DNA of 64,000 bases from Stomorhina lunata (taxonomy: Eukaryota; Arthropoda; Insecta; Diptera; Rhiniidae), in assembly GCA_933228675.1 (NCBI GenBank), contig OW121741.1:21294201-21358200 (forward strand), read 5' to 3'. Position 1 is the first letter of the stretch; each line of letters opens with the position of its first letter. Shown here piece by piece: positions 35,989 through 46,070 of this stretch. The notes beneath the pieces are model-generated. The model did no database searches. It saw nothing but the letters and a program-made list of their open reading frames with translations, and was not told where the DNA came from. Made by a program: the position numbers and the translations under genes.

Positions 35989-36986
35989 GGATTTTGTTTT
36001 ATTCTCAAATGTGGATGGTTAATTTAGACAAATGCCAAAAATTTGGTAATCAAAAAACAAATAGGTATACCACATTACCCTCATCTCGTCTACTATGAAA
36101 AATAAATAATATAATATAGACTTTAAACTTAATTATGAACTAACCTTTAATATTTTCTTTAATAAAATATCAGACATTTTTATTACTTCCATATCTTTTG
36201 GACCCACGCAATTTATAAGCATCCTTAATCACATCAATGTTAAAAAAAATAATTTTATTTGCTATCCTTTTACTCCTTGCCGTTTCCTTTAAAACTTTTT
36301 AAAGGACACAGCTTTAAATTCTATTTTAGAACATAATGTCCTGTTCTAAGAGAAAAATAGAAGAAGAATATTAAATAGAATCAAACGAGAAGCACTAAAT
36401 CAATACTTGTTTTCTGTTTACTATTTTTTCAATAACACCTTCAAGTTTAAATCCTTTTATTCCTTCTACTCCTCTGTTTAGAGTCAACCATTATTATCTG
36501 TCTCTAGAAAAAACTGTTTGTTTATAAATTTATTTTTTCTTCTACATTTCAATAGGAATTGAATTGAATCCTTGTAAATGCAAACATGAAGGAATAAATA
36601 AACTTCCTTTTCAAACTTGACATATAGACAAACAAACAGTTAAAGTGACAGGAAGAATATGGACGATTAATGGATGGAAAATGGATAGGAGACAATGAAA
36701 TGTTATATGGTTATGCAATATTCAAATCTCTTGTTGAGAATCCAAATAAATATAGTTTGTAAATATTCTAACGAATGACAAGAATATGTTCAATAACACT
36801 TGGTTAGTTAGTTTAAAGTAATAGTTTCTGTTACAGAAATCAATGTTTCAAAAGGAACAAAAATGGAAAGTGGAGTTTCTAAAGGGAATTAAAAGAGTGT
36901 AATCTTCGTAGGCAAAAATCTATTTTGTTCTATTGTTTAGTCCACGGCAGTCTAATCCATTATGTAGTTCATATTTAAGTCCTTCT
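35989..36986. other. Unique A+T-rich region
   Basis: No gene or known repeat recognised. Confidence 0.4.
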
Positions 36987-37020
36987 GGGGAATAGTCTAT
37001 GTTACAATAGACTATTCCCC
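36987..37020. other. Perfect 14-bp-stem hairpin
   Basis: GGGGAATAGTCTAT, a 6-base loop (GTTACA), then ATAGACTATTCCCC, perfectly complementary. No T-run or gene beside it. Confidence 0.9.
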
Positions 37021-37632
37021 ACTCTAGTTCATATTCCTATCCTTGGTCTTATCCGTTGTCTGCTTCAAAGTTTATAAAACTTATGTCTAATTTTGAGTCT
37101 AATTCATAATCTAGTCTAGTTTTTAGTATGTATATAGCGGGATAGGGAAAGTTTGAGGTCAATAAAGGCCATTTTCCGATCATCCACAAATCATATTGGC
37201 TTCATCATTCGAGCCATGCAACTTCCAAAGGCCTATATGTTCAGTTATTCGCAGCGCACCATCACTTAGAGCAGTTGGTTTATAAACCAACACATATTCC
37301 GTGTGTTAAGGGCAGGAGTAGGCAGCCCATACCACCAGCAGCCGATGTATTTTTTTAATTTTCGTAAATATTACGATCATTAATAAAACTCGTGAAAATG
37401 AGTGTTAAAATCATTCAGTTGTAATTTGAATGTAAACAAATCAAAATCCAATTTATAGCAACAAAATACATGGTTCGAGAGAATAAAGAAATGTTATCTC
37501 GAACATTGTTGCCACGATACTATTATTTTTGTAAACATTGGGAATATTTTTGTAAATATTGGGAATTTTTCAAAACAGAAATAAATACTAATATTAAACA
37601 ATTTTGGATTTTTATATTTTTTTAGATATTTT
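37021..37632. other. Unique region, moderate G+C near 37140-37330
   Basis: Contains an island of higher G+C (37140-37330) with the palindrome TGGTTTATAAACCA near 37280. No coding frame or RNA gene could be supported. Confidence 0.35.
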
Positions 37633-37639
37633 TGATCCA

Positions 37640-37912
37640 AAATATTTTTGTAAAAATTTTCTATAGAAAAATTTTTAATGAAAAAAATTCTGTAGAAAAA
37701 TTTTCAATAAAAAAAATTATATATAGAAAGATTTTTGATAAAAAAAATTTCTATAGAAAAATTTTTGATAAAAAAATGTCTATACAAAAATTTTCTATAG
37801 AAAAATTTTTGATACAAAAAATTTTCTATAGAAAAATTTTTGTATAGAAAATTTTTCTATAGATTTGATAAAAAAAATTTTCTATAGAAAAATTTTTGAT
37901 AAAAAAATTTTC
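37640..37912. repeat. Satellite family F, second block
   Basis: About nine units of the same type as 32640-35988, running straight into the foldback element. It is probably the left part of one array whose right part resumes at 38520. Confidence 0.9.
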
Positions 37913-38484
37913 CAAAAAGAATGATTATTCGCATTTGATCTCAAATCTGTTACATTTATTTATTAATGTAACAGACCAATTTATTTATAAAAAACCAAAA
38001 AATGTTTGCGGAGAAAGCAAATTCCTCGGCCTTAGGCCATCTCTTCAGGAGGATTATCCCCAATTTAGACAGATCGAAAACCTCGCATTATTACCTATTT
38101 TACAAACAAACCTTTTAAGAATTATGTTCATAAACCATAGGTAAAAGCTTTGATCATCGACTGAACAAAACACAAACAATTTTCAGTTTTCATCTTCTTC
38201 TTGTTTGTGCTTTGTTCAGTCGATAATCTACGCTTTTACTTATGGTTTATGAACATAATTCTGAAAGCTTTTGTTTGTAAAATAAGTAATAATGCGAGGT
38301 TTTCGATCTAACTAAATTGGGGATAATCCTTCTGAAGAGATGGCCTCACCAACCATCGAAACGCGTCGAGGAATTTTTGGTTTCTCCGCAAACATTTTTT
38401 GGCTTTTTATCAAGAAATTGGTATGTCACATTAATAAATAAATGTAACAGATTTGGGATCAAATGCGAATAATCATTCTTTTTG
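37913..38484. mobile_element. Foldback (long inverted repeat) element
   Basis: Left arm 37913-38178 (266 bp) is the reverse complement of right arm 38202-38484 (283 bp), with a loop of about 23 bp. Ends are CAAAAAGAATGATTATTCGC and GCGAATAATCATTCTTTTTG. The right arm has one insertion of about 16 bp (CACCAACCATCGAAACGC area) and scattered substitutions. No coding frame. It sits inside satellite family F, so it inserted into, or was carried by, the array. I cannot identify a target-site duplication. Confidence 0.85.
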
Positions 38485-38519
38485 AATAATATTTATATCC
38501 GGACAATTTTGTTATTTTT

Positions 38520-39555
38520 TGAAAAAAAAAATTTCTATAGAAAAATTTTTGATAAAAAAATTTTCTATAGAAAAATTTTTGATAAAAAAATTTTCTATAG
38601 AAAAATTTTTGATAAAAAAATTTTCTATAGAAAAATTTTTGACAAAAAAAATTTTCTATAGATAAAAAAATTTTCTATAGAAAAATTTCTAATAAAAGAA
38701 AATTTCTATAGAAAAATTTCTAATAAAAGAAAATTTCTATAGAAGAATTTTTGATAAAAAAATTTTCTATAGAAACATTTTTGATAAAAAAAATTCAATA
38801 GAAAATTTTTGATACAAAAAATTTTCTATAGAAAAATTTTTGATAAAAAAAATTTTCAATAGAAAAATTTTTGATACAAAAATTTTTGATACAAAAATTT
38901 TCTATAGAAAAATTTTTGATACAAACATTTTTTATAGAAAAATTTTTAATAAAAGAATTTTCTATAGAAAAATTTTTGATAAAAAAAATTTTAAATAGAG
39001 AAATTTTTGATGATAAAATTAGCTATAGAAAATTTTTGATAAAAAAATTTCTATAGAAAAATTTTTGATGAAAAAAAATTTCTATAGAAAAATTTTTGAT
39101 AAAATTTCTATTAAAAAATTGTCGATAAAAAATTTTTTTATAAAAAAATTTTTGATAAAAGAATTTTCTATTAAAAAATGTTTGATGAAAAAAAATTTCT
39201 ATAGAAAAATTTTTGAAAAAATTTCTATTAAAAAATTGTTGATAAAAAAATTTTTTATAAAAAAATTTTTGATAAAAGAATTTTCTATTAAAAAATTTTT
39301 GATGAAAAAAATTTCTATAGAAAAATTTTTGATAAAATTTCTTTTAAAAAATTGTTGATAAAAAAATTTTGTATAAAAAAATTTTTGATAAAAGAATTTT
39401 CTATAGAAAAATTTTGATAAAATTTCTATTAAAAAATTGTTGATAAAAAATTTTTTATAAAAAATTTTTCTATTAAAAAATTTTTGATAAAAAAATTTTT
39501 TTATAGAAAAATTTTGGTGTTGTTTTTTATATAAAAATGTTTGATAAAAATATTT
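38520..39555. repeat. Satellite family F, third block
   Basis: About 33 units. Towards the right, many lose the dyad (TTTCTATTAAAAAATT), and from about 39090 the repeats form composite units with a unit pair near 120 bp repeated three times (GTTGATAAAAAAATTTTTTA recurring at about 39118, 39238, 39353). Confidence 0.9.
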
Positions 39556-39560
39556 GAAAC

Positions 39561-40145
39561 CAAGTAAAAAAGTGCAATAGTCGGTCAAGCCCGACCATAC
39601 GAAATTAAGCAAATTGAATACAGTTGTTACAAAAATTATGTGTGCAAAAAATAAACTTGAAATTCTCATTATCTTTAGATTTACTAGCGTTTTAGTGATT
39701 TTTGTCTCATTTAGTGAGTTTTGACAAAAGAGTTTGTATGGGAGCTATGGTCAAATGTGGACCGATTTTAACGAAATTTGGTACAGTAATTTAGGTTTAT
39801 ATAAGCAGTATTTGTTTAAAATTTCATGAAAAAATATTTATATATGTGGCCAATATATCAATTCCGGGAAGTGGGACCTATGGGAGGTACCATAAATAAT
39901 AGACCGATTTTGAAGAATTTCAATAGCCATGGTTCCATTATCAAAAAAATGATCTATGCCAAATTTCATCAAATTATCTTTAGAATTGCGAAATGTAGTT
40001 TAATTACAAGGCCAGACGGACGGACGGACTGACATCGCTAAATCGACTCAGAAAGTGATTATAAGCCTATTGGTATACTGTGCGTTACATACATCAGCAC
40101 AAACTTATAATACCCTTTCCACCTATGGTGGTGAAGGATATAAAA
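39561..40145 (-). mobile_element. INE-1-like element, copy 3 (internally deleted)
   Basis: Same family as 17987-19380: plus-strand CAAGTAA..AGTGCAATAGTCGG at the left and CCACCTATGGTGGTGAAGG at the right. Compared with copy 1 it lacks about 150 bp after GACCATACGA. Shared blocks include CAATATATCAATTCCGGGAA. Non-coding. Confidence 0.65.
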
Positions 40146-41477
40146 AGAAGCTGAATTTGGACTCAATATCATAGACAAAGAAGACTGAATTATTTTGAGA
40201 GGTAGACTAACACCAGCAGAACCTATGTTCCTGCGGCTACTGAAAAAACCTTTTAAAGACTATGTATTACTGAGAGAAAAGCTGAATTTCAAGCTTAACA
40301 TCATAGACAGGGAAACAGTGGGGATTGAAACCAGCAAAGGCCTACATATCACTCAGAATCTACCTTATGTGATAGTCAAGCTGTCATTAAGTCTCTAAAT
40401 TCTGTCTTCCTAAATTGAACTGGGTTGTAGAAGAGGATGTTTTCTATAGTCATAACCTTAAACGAAGCGAGTTGGTAAGATTTGCAAAGATTTTTCCAGA
40501 AGTTCAAATATAAGATTATACTAAAAAAGGCAACGTCAGCCGATAAATGGAGGTATCGAGTTATAGAGAGCTATGATTTCTTTCGCAATTCAGGTCAAAA
40601 CCTATAACAAATCTAGGTTGTAGGAGTAATAAACAATTATACAAAGTTTCATGTGTGGGATTATTCCAGATTTCCTAGAAACAAGACAATGTTGATGGAC
40701 AAATGGGATATCGAGATGTAGAGAATTATGCTTTCTATAGGAATCCATTGTCAGTTCCTTTAAGATAGTGAATTGTTAAGAATTATAAATATTATAATTA
40801 AAGGTGGGAGGTCAATGTACGCGGCACCGGGGGGCAATCAGCTGATTTCAGTGCTGCCAGATTTAATTATATCCTACTCAGATTTTTTTATATGAATATT
40901 TTTGTAAACAAAGGCACATTTTATGCACTGGCAATAATACGACCGACCGTAAGAGTTTGTTGCGTGTATTGGCCTTCTACCTTAAGACTTATTAAAAGTT
41001 TTCGAAAAGTTCAGATATGGGATAATGCTAAAAGAGGATCACAGATTTTAAGTCAACAATCGTCGGCGAAAAAATTGGGTATCGGGTTGTAAATAAATAT
41101 GTTTTCTATAGCAATGCATTTCAGAACATTTTTTTCCACAATTTTAAATATGGTATTATTGTAAAAGGCGACGAAGACGCACTTTTGACAAAAATATTGG
41201 ACGATCCGGATGGTTTAATATGAGAGGTAGTGATATGCTTTAATTGCTTTCATCGTTTAGTACAATAAAAACAAAGTGTACTTTTCAGATCATGATGGTT
41301 TTTTAACATTTTTGAAATTGGCAATTTTTTTTTTTTGCCATCAAAAAAAATTTAATGGAAACCAACATTTTTTAAAAACTTTTTGAGCCAATAGCAGAAA
41401 ATGTGTTATCTTGGTCTTGCTGGTCATCAATCTTGGATCACGGGTATCGGAAAGTGGTTGATGCTAAAAGAAACTAA
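40146..41477. other. Region of degenerate dispersed modules, no gene
   Basis: Contains several diverged modules with GGTATCGAG(T/A)T-like and ATGTTTTCTATAGCAAT-like blocks (near 40440, 40550, 40705, 41075), suggesting an old repeat built of modules. The 66-67-codon frames have no motif. Confidence 0.35.
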
Positions 41478-41607
41478 GTCTACTTTTACACACATCAGCT
41501 TTCAATTCAAGTTAAAGTTTTAAATTTTGACTTTTTAGTTCTATTTCCTTTATTTCTCTCTCTCCTTAAAAGTCAAGACTTGAATCTTGATGTGTATAAA
41601 AGTAGAC
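41478..41607. mobile_element. MITE-like element, about 130 bp
   Basis: Ends GTCTACTTTTACACACATCA and TGATGTGTATAAAAGTAGAC are inverted repeats with one mismatch, and a looser match continues inward. Flanked on both sides by TAA, which fits a 3-bp target duplication as made by PIF/Harbinger transposases. Non-coding. Confidence 0.65.
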
Positions 41608-41684
41608 TAAATCATACAAATTTTCGGAGCCTGATGTGAAGGCACATAAGTTTGTCCAGCAATCCCAAAGAAGAAATGTTCAAG

Positions 41685-41828
41685 ACCCCTGAAGGTTTAT
41701 CCATTCATTGATGTTTTTTGAAAACTGTATTTATTTACTTGTATGTGTATTTACTTTGTAACTGTATTTATTTATTTGTATGTATGTACACACATGTATT
41801 TTACATCGACAGCGTGTTATGGCTATAC
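41685..41828. repeat. Left flanking direct repeat
   Basis: Contains CCCCTGAAGGTTTATCCATT, CATTGATGTTTTTTGAAAAC and, at the right end, TTACATCGACAGCGTGTTAT. The same three blocks in the same order occur at 43315-43485, on the other side of the 283-bp tandem element. Confidence 0.7.
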
Positions 41829-43305
41829 CCAGCTAGCAATTTGGTGATTGTTGACGATAATATCAGCAAAATGAGTCTTTTGGAATTCGTATAGATGATC
41901 AAAAACGGACTAATCAGCTTGGTGATCTAAAAAAGACTCCAAAAAGACTCCTTAAAACGCTTAGAAAACGACTAGTTTACAAAAGCACAAACAATTCTTG
42001 CCGAATGTATGCAGTCAAAATCTTATCGTACAAACGATCATAATGCGACTGTTTTTTATGTTATTTTAATCAGTTTGGTGATCAAAAAAGACCACAAAAT
42101 CACTCAGAAAATACCTTGAAAGCGACTATTTGAAAGCAAAATGTGTGTAATCAGTTTGGTGATCAAAAAAGTGTACAAAAAGACTTATAGACGCTTAAAA
42201 AAGCGACTAGTTAAAAATAACACAAAAAGACTCCTTAAAACTCTTATAAAACGACTAGTTTACAAAAGCACAAACAATTCTTGTCGAATGTATGCAGTCA
42301 AAATCTTATCGTGCAAACGATCATAATACGACTGTTTTTTATGTTATTTTAATCAGTTTGGTGATCAAAAAAGACCACAAAATCACTCAGAAAATACCTT
42401 GAAAGCGACTATTTGAAAGCAAAATGTGTGTAATCAGTTTGGTGATCAAAAAAGTGTACAAAAAGACTTATAGACGCTTAAAAAAGCGACTAGTTAAAAA
42501 TAACACAAAAAGACTCCTTAAAACGCTTAGAAAACGACTAGTTTACAAAAGCACAAACAATTCTTGTCGAATGTATGCAGTCAAAATCTTATCGTGCAAA
42601 CGATCATAATACGACTGTTTTTTATGTTATTTTAATCAGTTTGGTGATCAAAAAAGACCACAAAATCACTCAGAAAATACCTTGAAAGCGACTATTTGAA
42701 AGCAAAATGTGTGTAATCAGTTTGGTGATCAAAAAAGTGTACAAAAAGACTCATAGACGCTTAGCAAGCGACTAGTTAAAAATAGCACAAAAAGACTTGT
42801 AAAATGTGCGTAATATAACTATTTTTAGGTGATACAAAAAATGCCACAAAAAGACTCGTATCTCATTATGGGTGATGTGGCTTAGTTGGTTAGCACGTCG
42901 ACTACTTCTTCTTCTTCTTCTGTTATCCTTGACTCCCAGTGGAGCATACGGCCTCGACTACTAAGCATAACATATCATATTCAGCAGCCTAGGTTCGGTC
43001 CTCGGTCTCGGCAACATCAATTTCTGTATATAATTATTAACGCAACTTCACTGCTCTAAAAATAGATATACTGTTTCGAGTAATAAAAAGCTTTAGTTTT
43101 TTTTTTTACAAATCTAGCAAAATGTGTGCAGTCATATTCTAATCAGCAAAACGAGTCATTAAAGACTCGTTTTGAAGAGTCGCATGAAGGGTACCATTTT
43201 CTCACACAAAAATATCATTTTTGATTCATAAGTGATATCATAAATGATCATTTTAATCGTGCAGTAAAGTCAAAAAAGACTCATATTTGATTAAAATTTT
43301 GGGTA
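41829..43305. mobile_element. Element with short TACCCA ends and 283-bp internal tandem repeats
   Basis: Left end TACCCAGCTAGCAATTTGG, right end AAAATTTTGGGTA, so TACCCA/TGGGTA are inverted. Inside are tandem 283-bp units (TTTTTATGTTATTTTAATCA at 42054, 42338 and 42621), partial at both sides, each with two CAGTTTGGTGATCAAAAAAG sub-repeats. No coding potential: the twin 61-codon frames at 42141 and 42424 are copies of one chance frame. Direct repeats flank the whole. It is possibly a non-autonomous DNA element; class unknown. Confidence 0.5.
42872..43020 (+). mobile_element. tRNA-like (SINE-head) unit split by a nested insertion
   Basis: Has a full A-box match TGGCTTAGTTGG (42879-42890) and a B-box-like GGTTCGGTCCT near 42993. 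Between them, the stretch CTTCTTCTT...GGCCT (about 42905-42954) is flanked by CGACTA on both sides, as expected of an insertion with target duplication. The inserted piece resembles part of the repeat at 21801-22220 on the other strand. Cloverleaf pairing is poor, so not a working tRNA. Confidence 0.5.
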
Positions 43306-43314
43306 GGCTTCAAG

Positions 43315-43485
43315 TCCCCTGAAGCTTTATCCATTTCATTGATGTTTATTCAACATTGTATTTGCCATAATGTCTACTTTTAGAAAAGTGAAGTTAAGCC
43401 ACTTGTTGTTATTTAGACGCACTCTTTAAGCTTTTTGTTTTACAGCCGATTTTATTAATTTTACATCGACAGCGTGTTATTGCGT
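43315..43485. repeat. Right flanking direct repeat
   Basis: Diverged second copy of 41685-41828: CCCCTGAAGCTTTATCCATT, CATTGATGTTTATTCAACAT, TTACATCGACAGCGTGTTAT. Confidence 0.7.
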
Positions 43486-44814
43486 TAAAGTAAGACAACT
43501 TAATAGAATATGATGTTCTATTCTTATTAGTCAAAGTCAAGCTTTTACAGCTCTGATTACCCAACTTGTCAACATCATTCACTGAACAAGTTGTATCAGT
43601 TACTGTTCTATCTCCATCTTTTTCTAGTTTTTCGTTCATTCATCCGACTATATCTTCCCTCCAATGCAAATCTCGTTTAGTGGCAACAATTAATTGAATT
43701 ATTAACTACGATTAAGTGGTTCTTAGTATAAACTGGCTCTTAACTAGCAAAAAATATAACTAAGGAAAACGAAAAAAAATAAAAAGATTTCACAACATTC
43801 CATTCCATAAACTAAACATAAGCTTAAGAAACTAATTGAGATTTCCAAACGATTTACTTTGAACCTTATGAAATTGTTGTGAAAAATAAAACTAAAAATG
43901 TACAATAGATAGGAAAAAAAATGGGTATAAAAATAGAAAAAAAAAACCCATAAGATAATCAAAAGAGTGAAATACCTTGAAACCGTATGCTGACCCCCTG
44001 GCATCATTTTAACACAGACAATTAGATAGAAAGACTAACCATATAAACCTCATGTTCTCGTATTATTGAATCGAAAAAGCCACTTTTTTCAAGAATTATG
44101 AACTAAATTAATCGTTATTTTTTACGATTTTCTAAGCAATTTCTTTACAGGTTTTGTAGGTTAAATTAAAAGAAATACTAAGAAAAAGTCCCATGTAGAA
44201 ATGCGTAGAAATCTTAAAAGATGTTCTAATTTTATGAAATTACGGTCTTTATTTTTAAGATGATGATGAAATGATAATCATCATGATGATGACATTGTTG
44301 CATTATTTTGTATAGAATTTTAGAAAGCCAGATACCAGTTTTTAATTTTAGACTTTTTCTTGTTCTATATTAAAAACTCATTTCCCCTTGTTCACTTCCG
44401 AACAATATATCATTGGCTTGAGGCTGCCTTTTATCATCATCAACGTCGTCTTGGTGACAGTTTTTTCTCTTGTAGACAACATTATTACTTTTCGTTTTTT
44501 TTTTTTGGGTTCTTTTGTTCTTTTCATGAATTTGATGAATGTGAGAAAAACACGTCTAAAATTTCCTAAGAAATTGTCAAAAGTGAAAAGATATTATATT
44601 TTTGTTGGGGGAAATTGAATTTCTTTAAATAGAATTTATCATATATTTTTGGAAATACAAAAAATGGATTAGTCTTAGTAATTAAAAGAGCTCGTATGAA
44701 CTAGATTCTTAACTAGGCTATAGAAAAGAATACTTCATTTAAAATCAAATAAAATAAAGCATATTTAGAATACACTGCGTTTCACCTGAATAGCACAAAA
44801 TTGAAATTCAAAAA
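43486..44814. other. Unique A+T-rich region
   Basis: No gene supported. Near 44260-44300 there is an ATGATGATGA..TCATCATGATG simple-sequence dyad. Frames at 43409, 43744 and 44360-44388 are hydrophobic or low-complexity products of T-rich DNA. Confidence 0.4.
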
Positions 44815-46070
44815 CTTCCTATACGAAATTTTTGAAAAATTTCCTTTAAAAATAGGAAATTTTTGACAAATTTCCTTTAAAAATAGGAAATTTTTGAAAA
44901 ATTTCCTTTAAAAATAGGAAATTTTTGAAAAATTTCCTATAAAAATAGAAATTTTTGAAAAATTTCCTATAAAAATAGGAAATTTTTGAAAAATTTCCTA
45001 CAAAAATGGGAAATTTTTGAAAAATTTCCTATAAAAATGGGAAATTTTTGAAAAATTTCCTATAAAAATGGGAAATTTTTGAAAAATTTCCTATAAAAAT
45101 AGGAAATTTTTGAAAAATTTCCTATAAAAATAGGAAATTTTTGAAAAATTTCCTATAAAAATAGGAAATTTTTGAAAAATTTCCTATAAAAATAGGAAAT
45201 TTTTGAAAAATTTCCTATAAAAATAGGAAATTTTTGAAAAATTTCCTATAAAAATAGGAAATTTTTGAAAAATTTCCTATAAAAATAGGAAATTTTTGAA
45301 AAATTTCCTATAAAAATAGGAAATTTTTGAAAAATTTCCTATAAAAATAGGAAATTTTTGAAAAATTTCCTATAAAAATAGGAAATTTTTGAAAAATTTC
45401 CTATAAAAATAGGAAATTTTTGAAAAATTTCCTATAAAAATAGGAAATTTTTGAAAAATTTCCTATAAAAATAGGAAATTTTTGAAAAATTTCCTATAAA
45501 AATAGGAAATTTTTGAAAAATTTCCTATAAAAATAGGAAATTTTTGAAAAATTTCCTATAAAAATAGGAAATTTTTGAAAAATTTCCTATAAAAATAGGA
45601 AATTTTTGAAAAATTTCCTATAAAAATAGGAAATTTTTGAAAAATTTCCTATAAAAATAGGAAATTTTTGAAAAATTTCCTATAAAAATAGGAAATTTTT
45701 GAAAAATTTCCTATAAAAATAGGAAATTTTTGAAAAATTTCCTATAAAAATAGGAAATTTTTGAAAAATTTCCTATAAAAATAGGAAATTTTTGAAAAAT
45801 TTCCTATAAAAATAGGAAATTTTTGAAAAATTTCCTATAAAAATAGGAAATTTTTGAAAAATTTCCTATAAAAATAGGAAATTTTTGAAAAATTTCCTAT
45901 CAAAATAGGAAATTTTTGAAAAATTTGCTATAAAAATAGGAAATTTTTGAAAAATTTCCTATAAAAATAGGAAATTTTTGAAAAATTTCCTATAAAAATA
46001 GGAAATTTTTGAAAAATTTCCTATAAAAATAGGAAATTTTTGAAAAATTTCCTATAAAAATAGGAAATTT
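44815..46070. repeat. 31-bp satellite, family G, block 1
   Basis: About 41 units. Each unit has two dyads: TTTCCTAT-AAAA-ATAGGAAA and TTTTTGAAAAA. The first units carry CTTTAAAAATAGG or AAAATGGG variants; from 45090 on they are almost identical. The array is interrupted at 46070 by the LINE and resumes in exact phase at 49025. Confidence 0.96.

Noticed and set aside
42141..42609. Two nearly identical 61-codon frames as a duplicated gene
   Set aside because: They sit in a 283-bp tandem repeat and are identical because the DNA is; no codon-like substitution pattern or motif.
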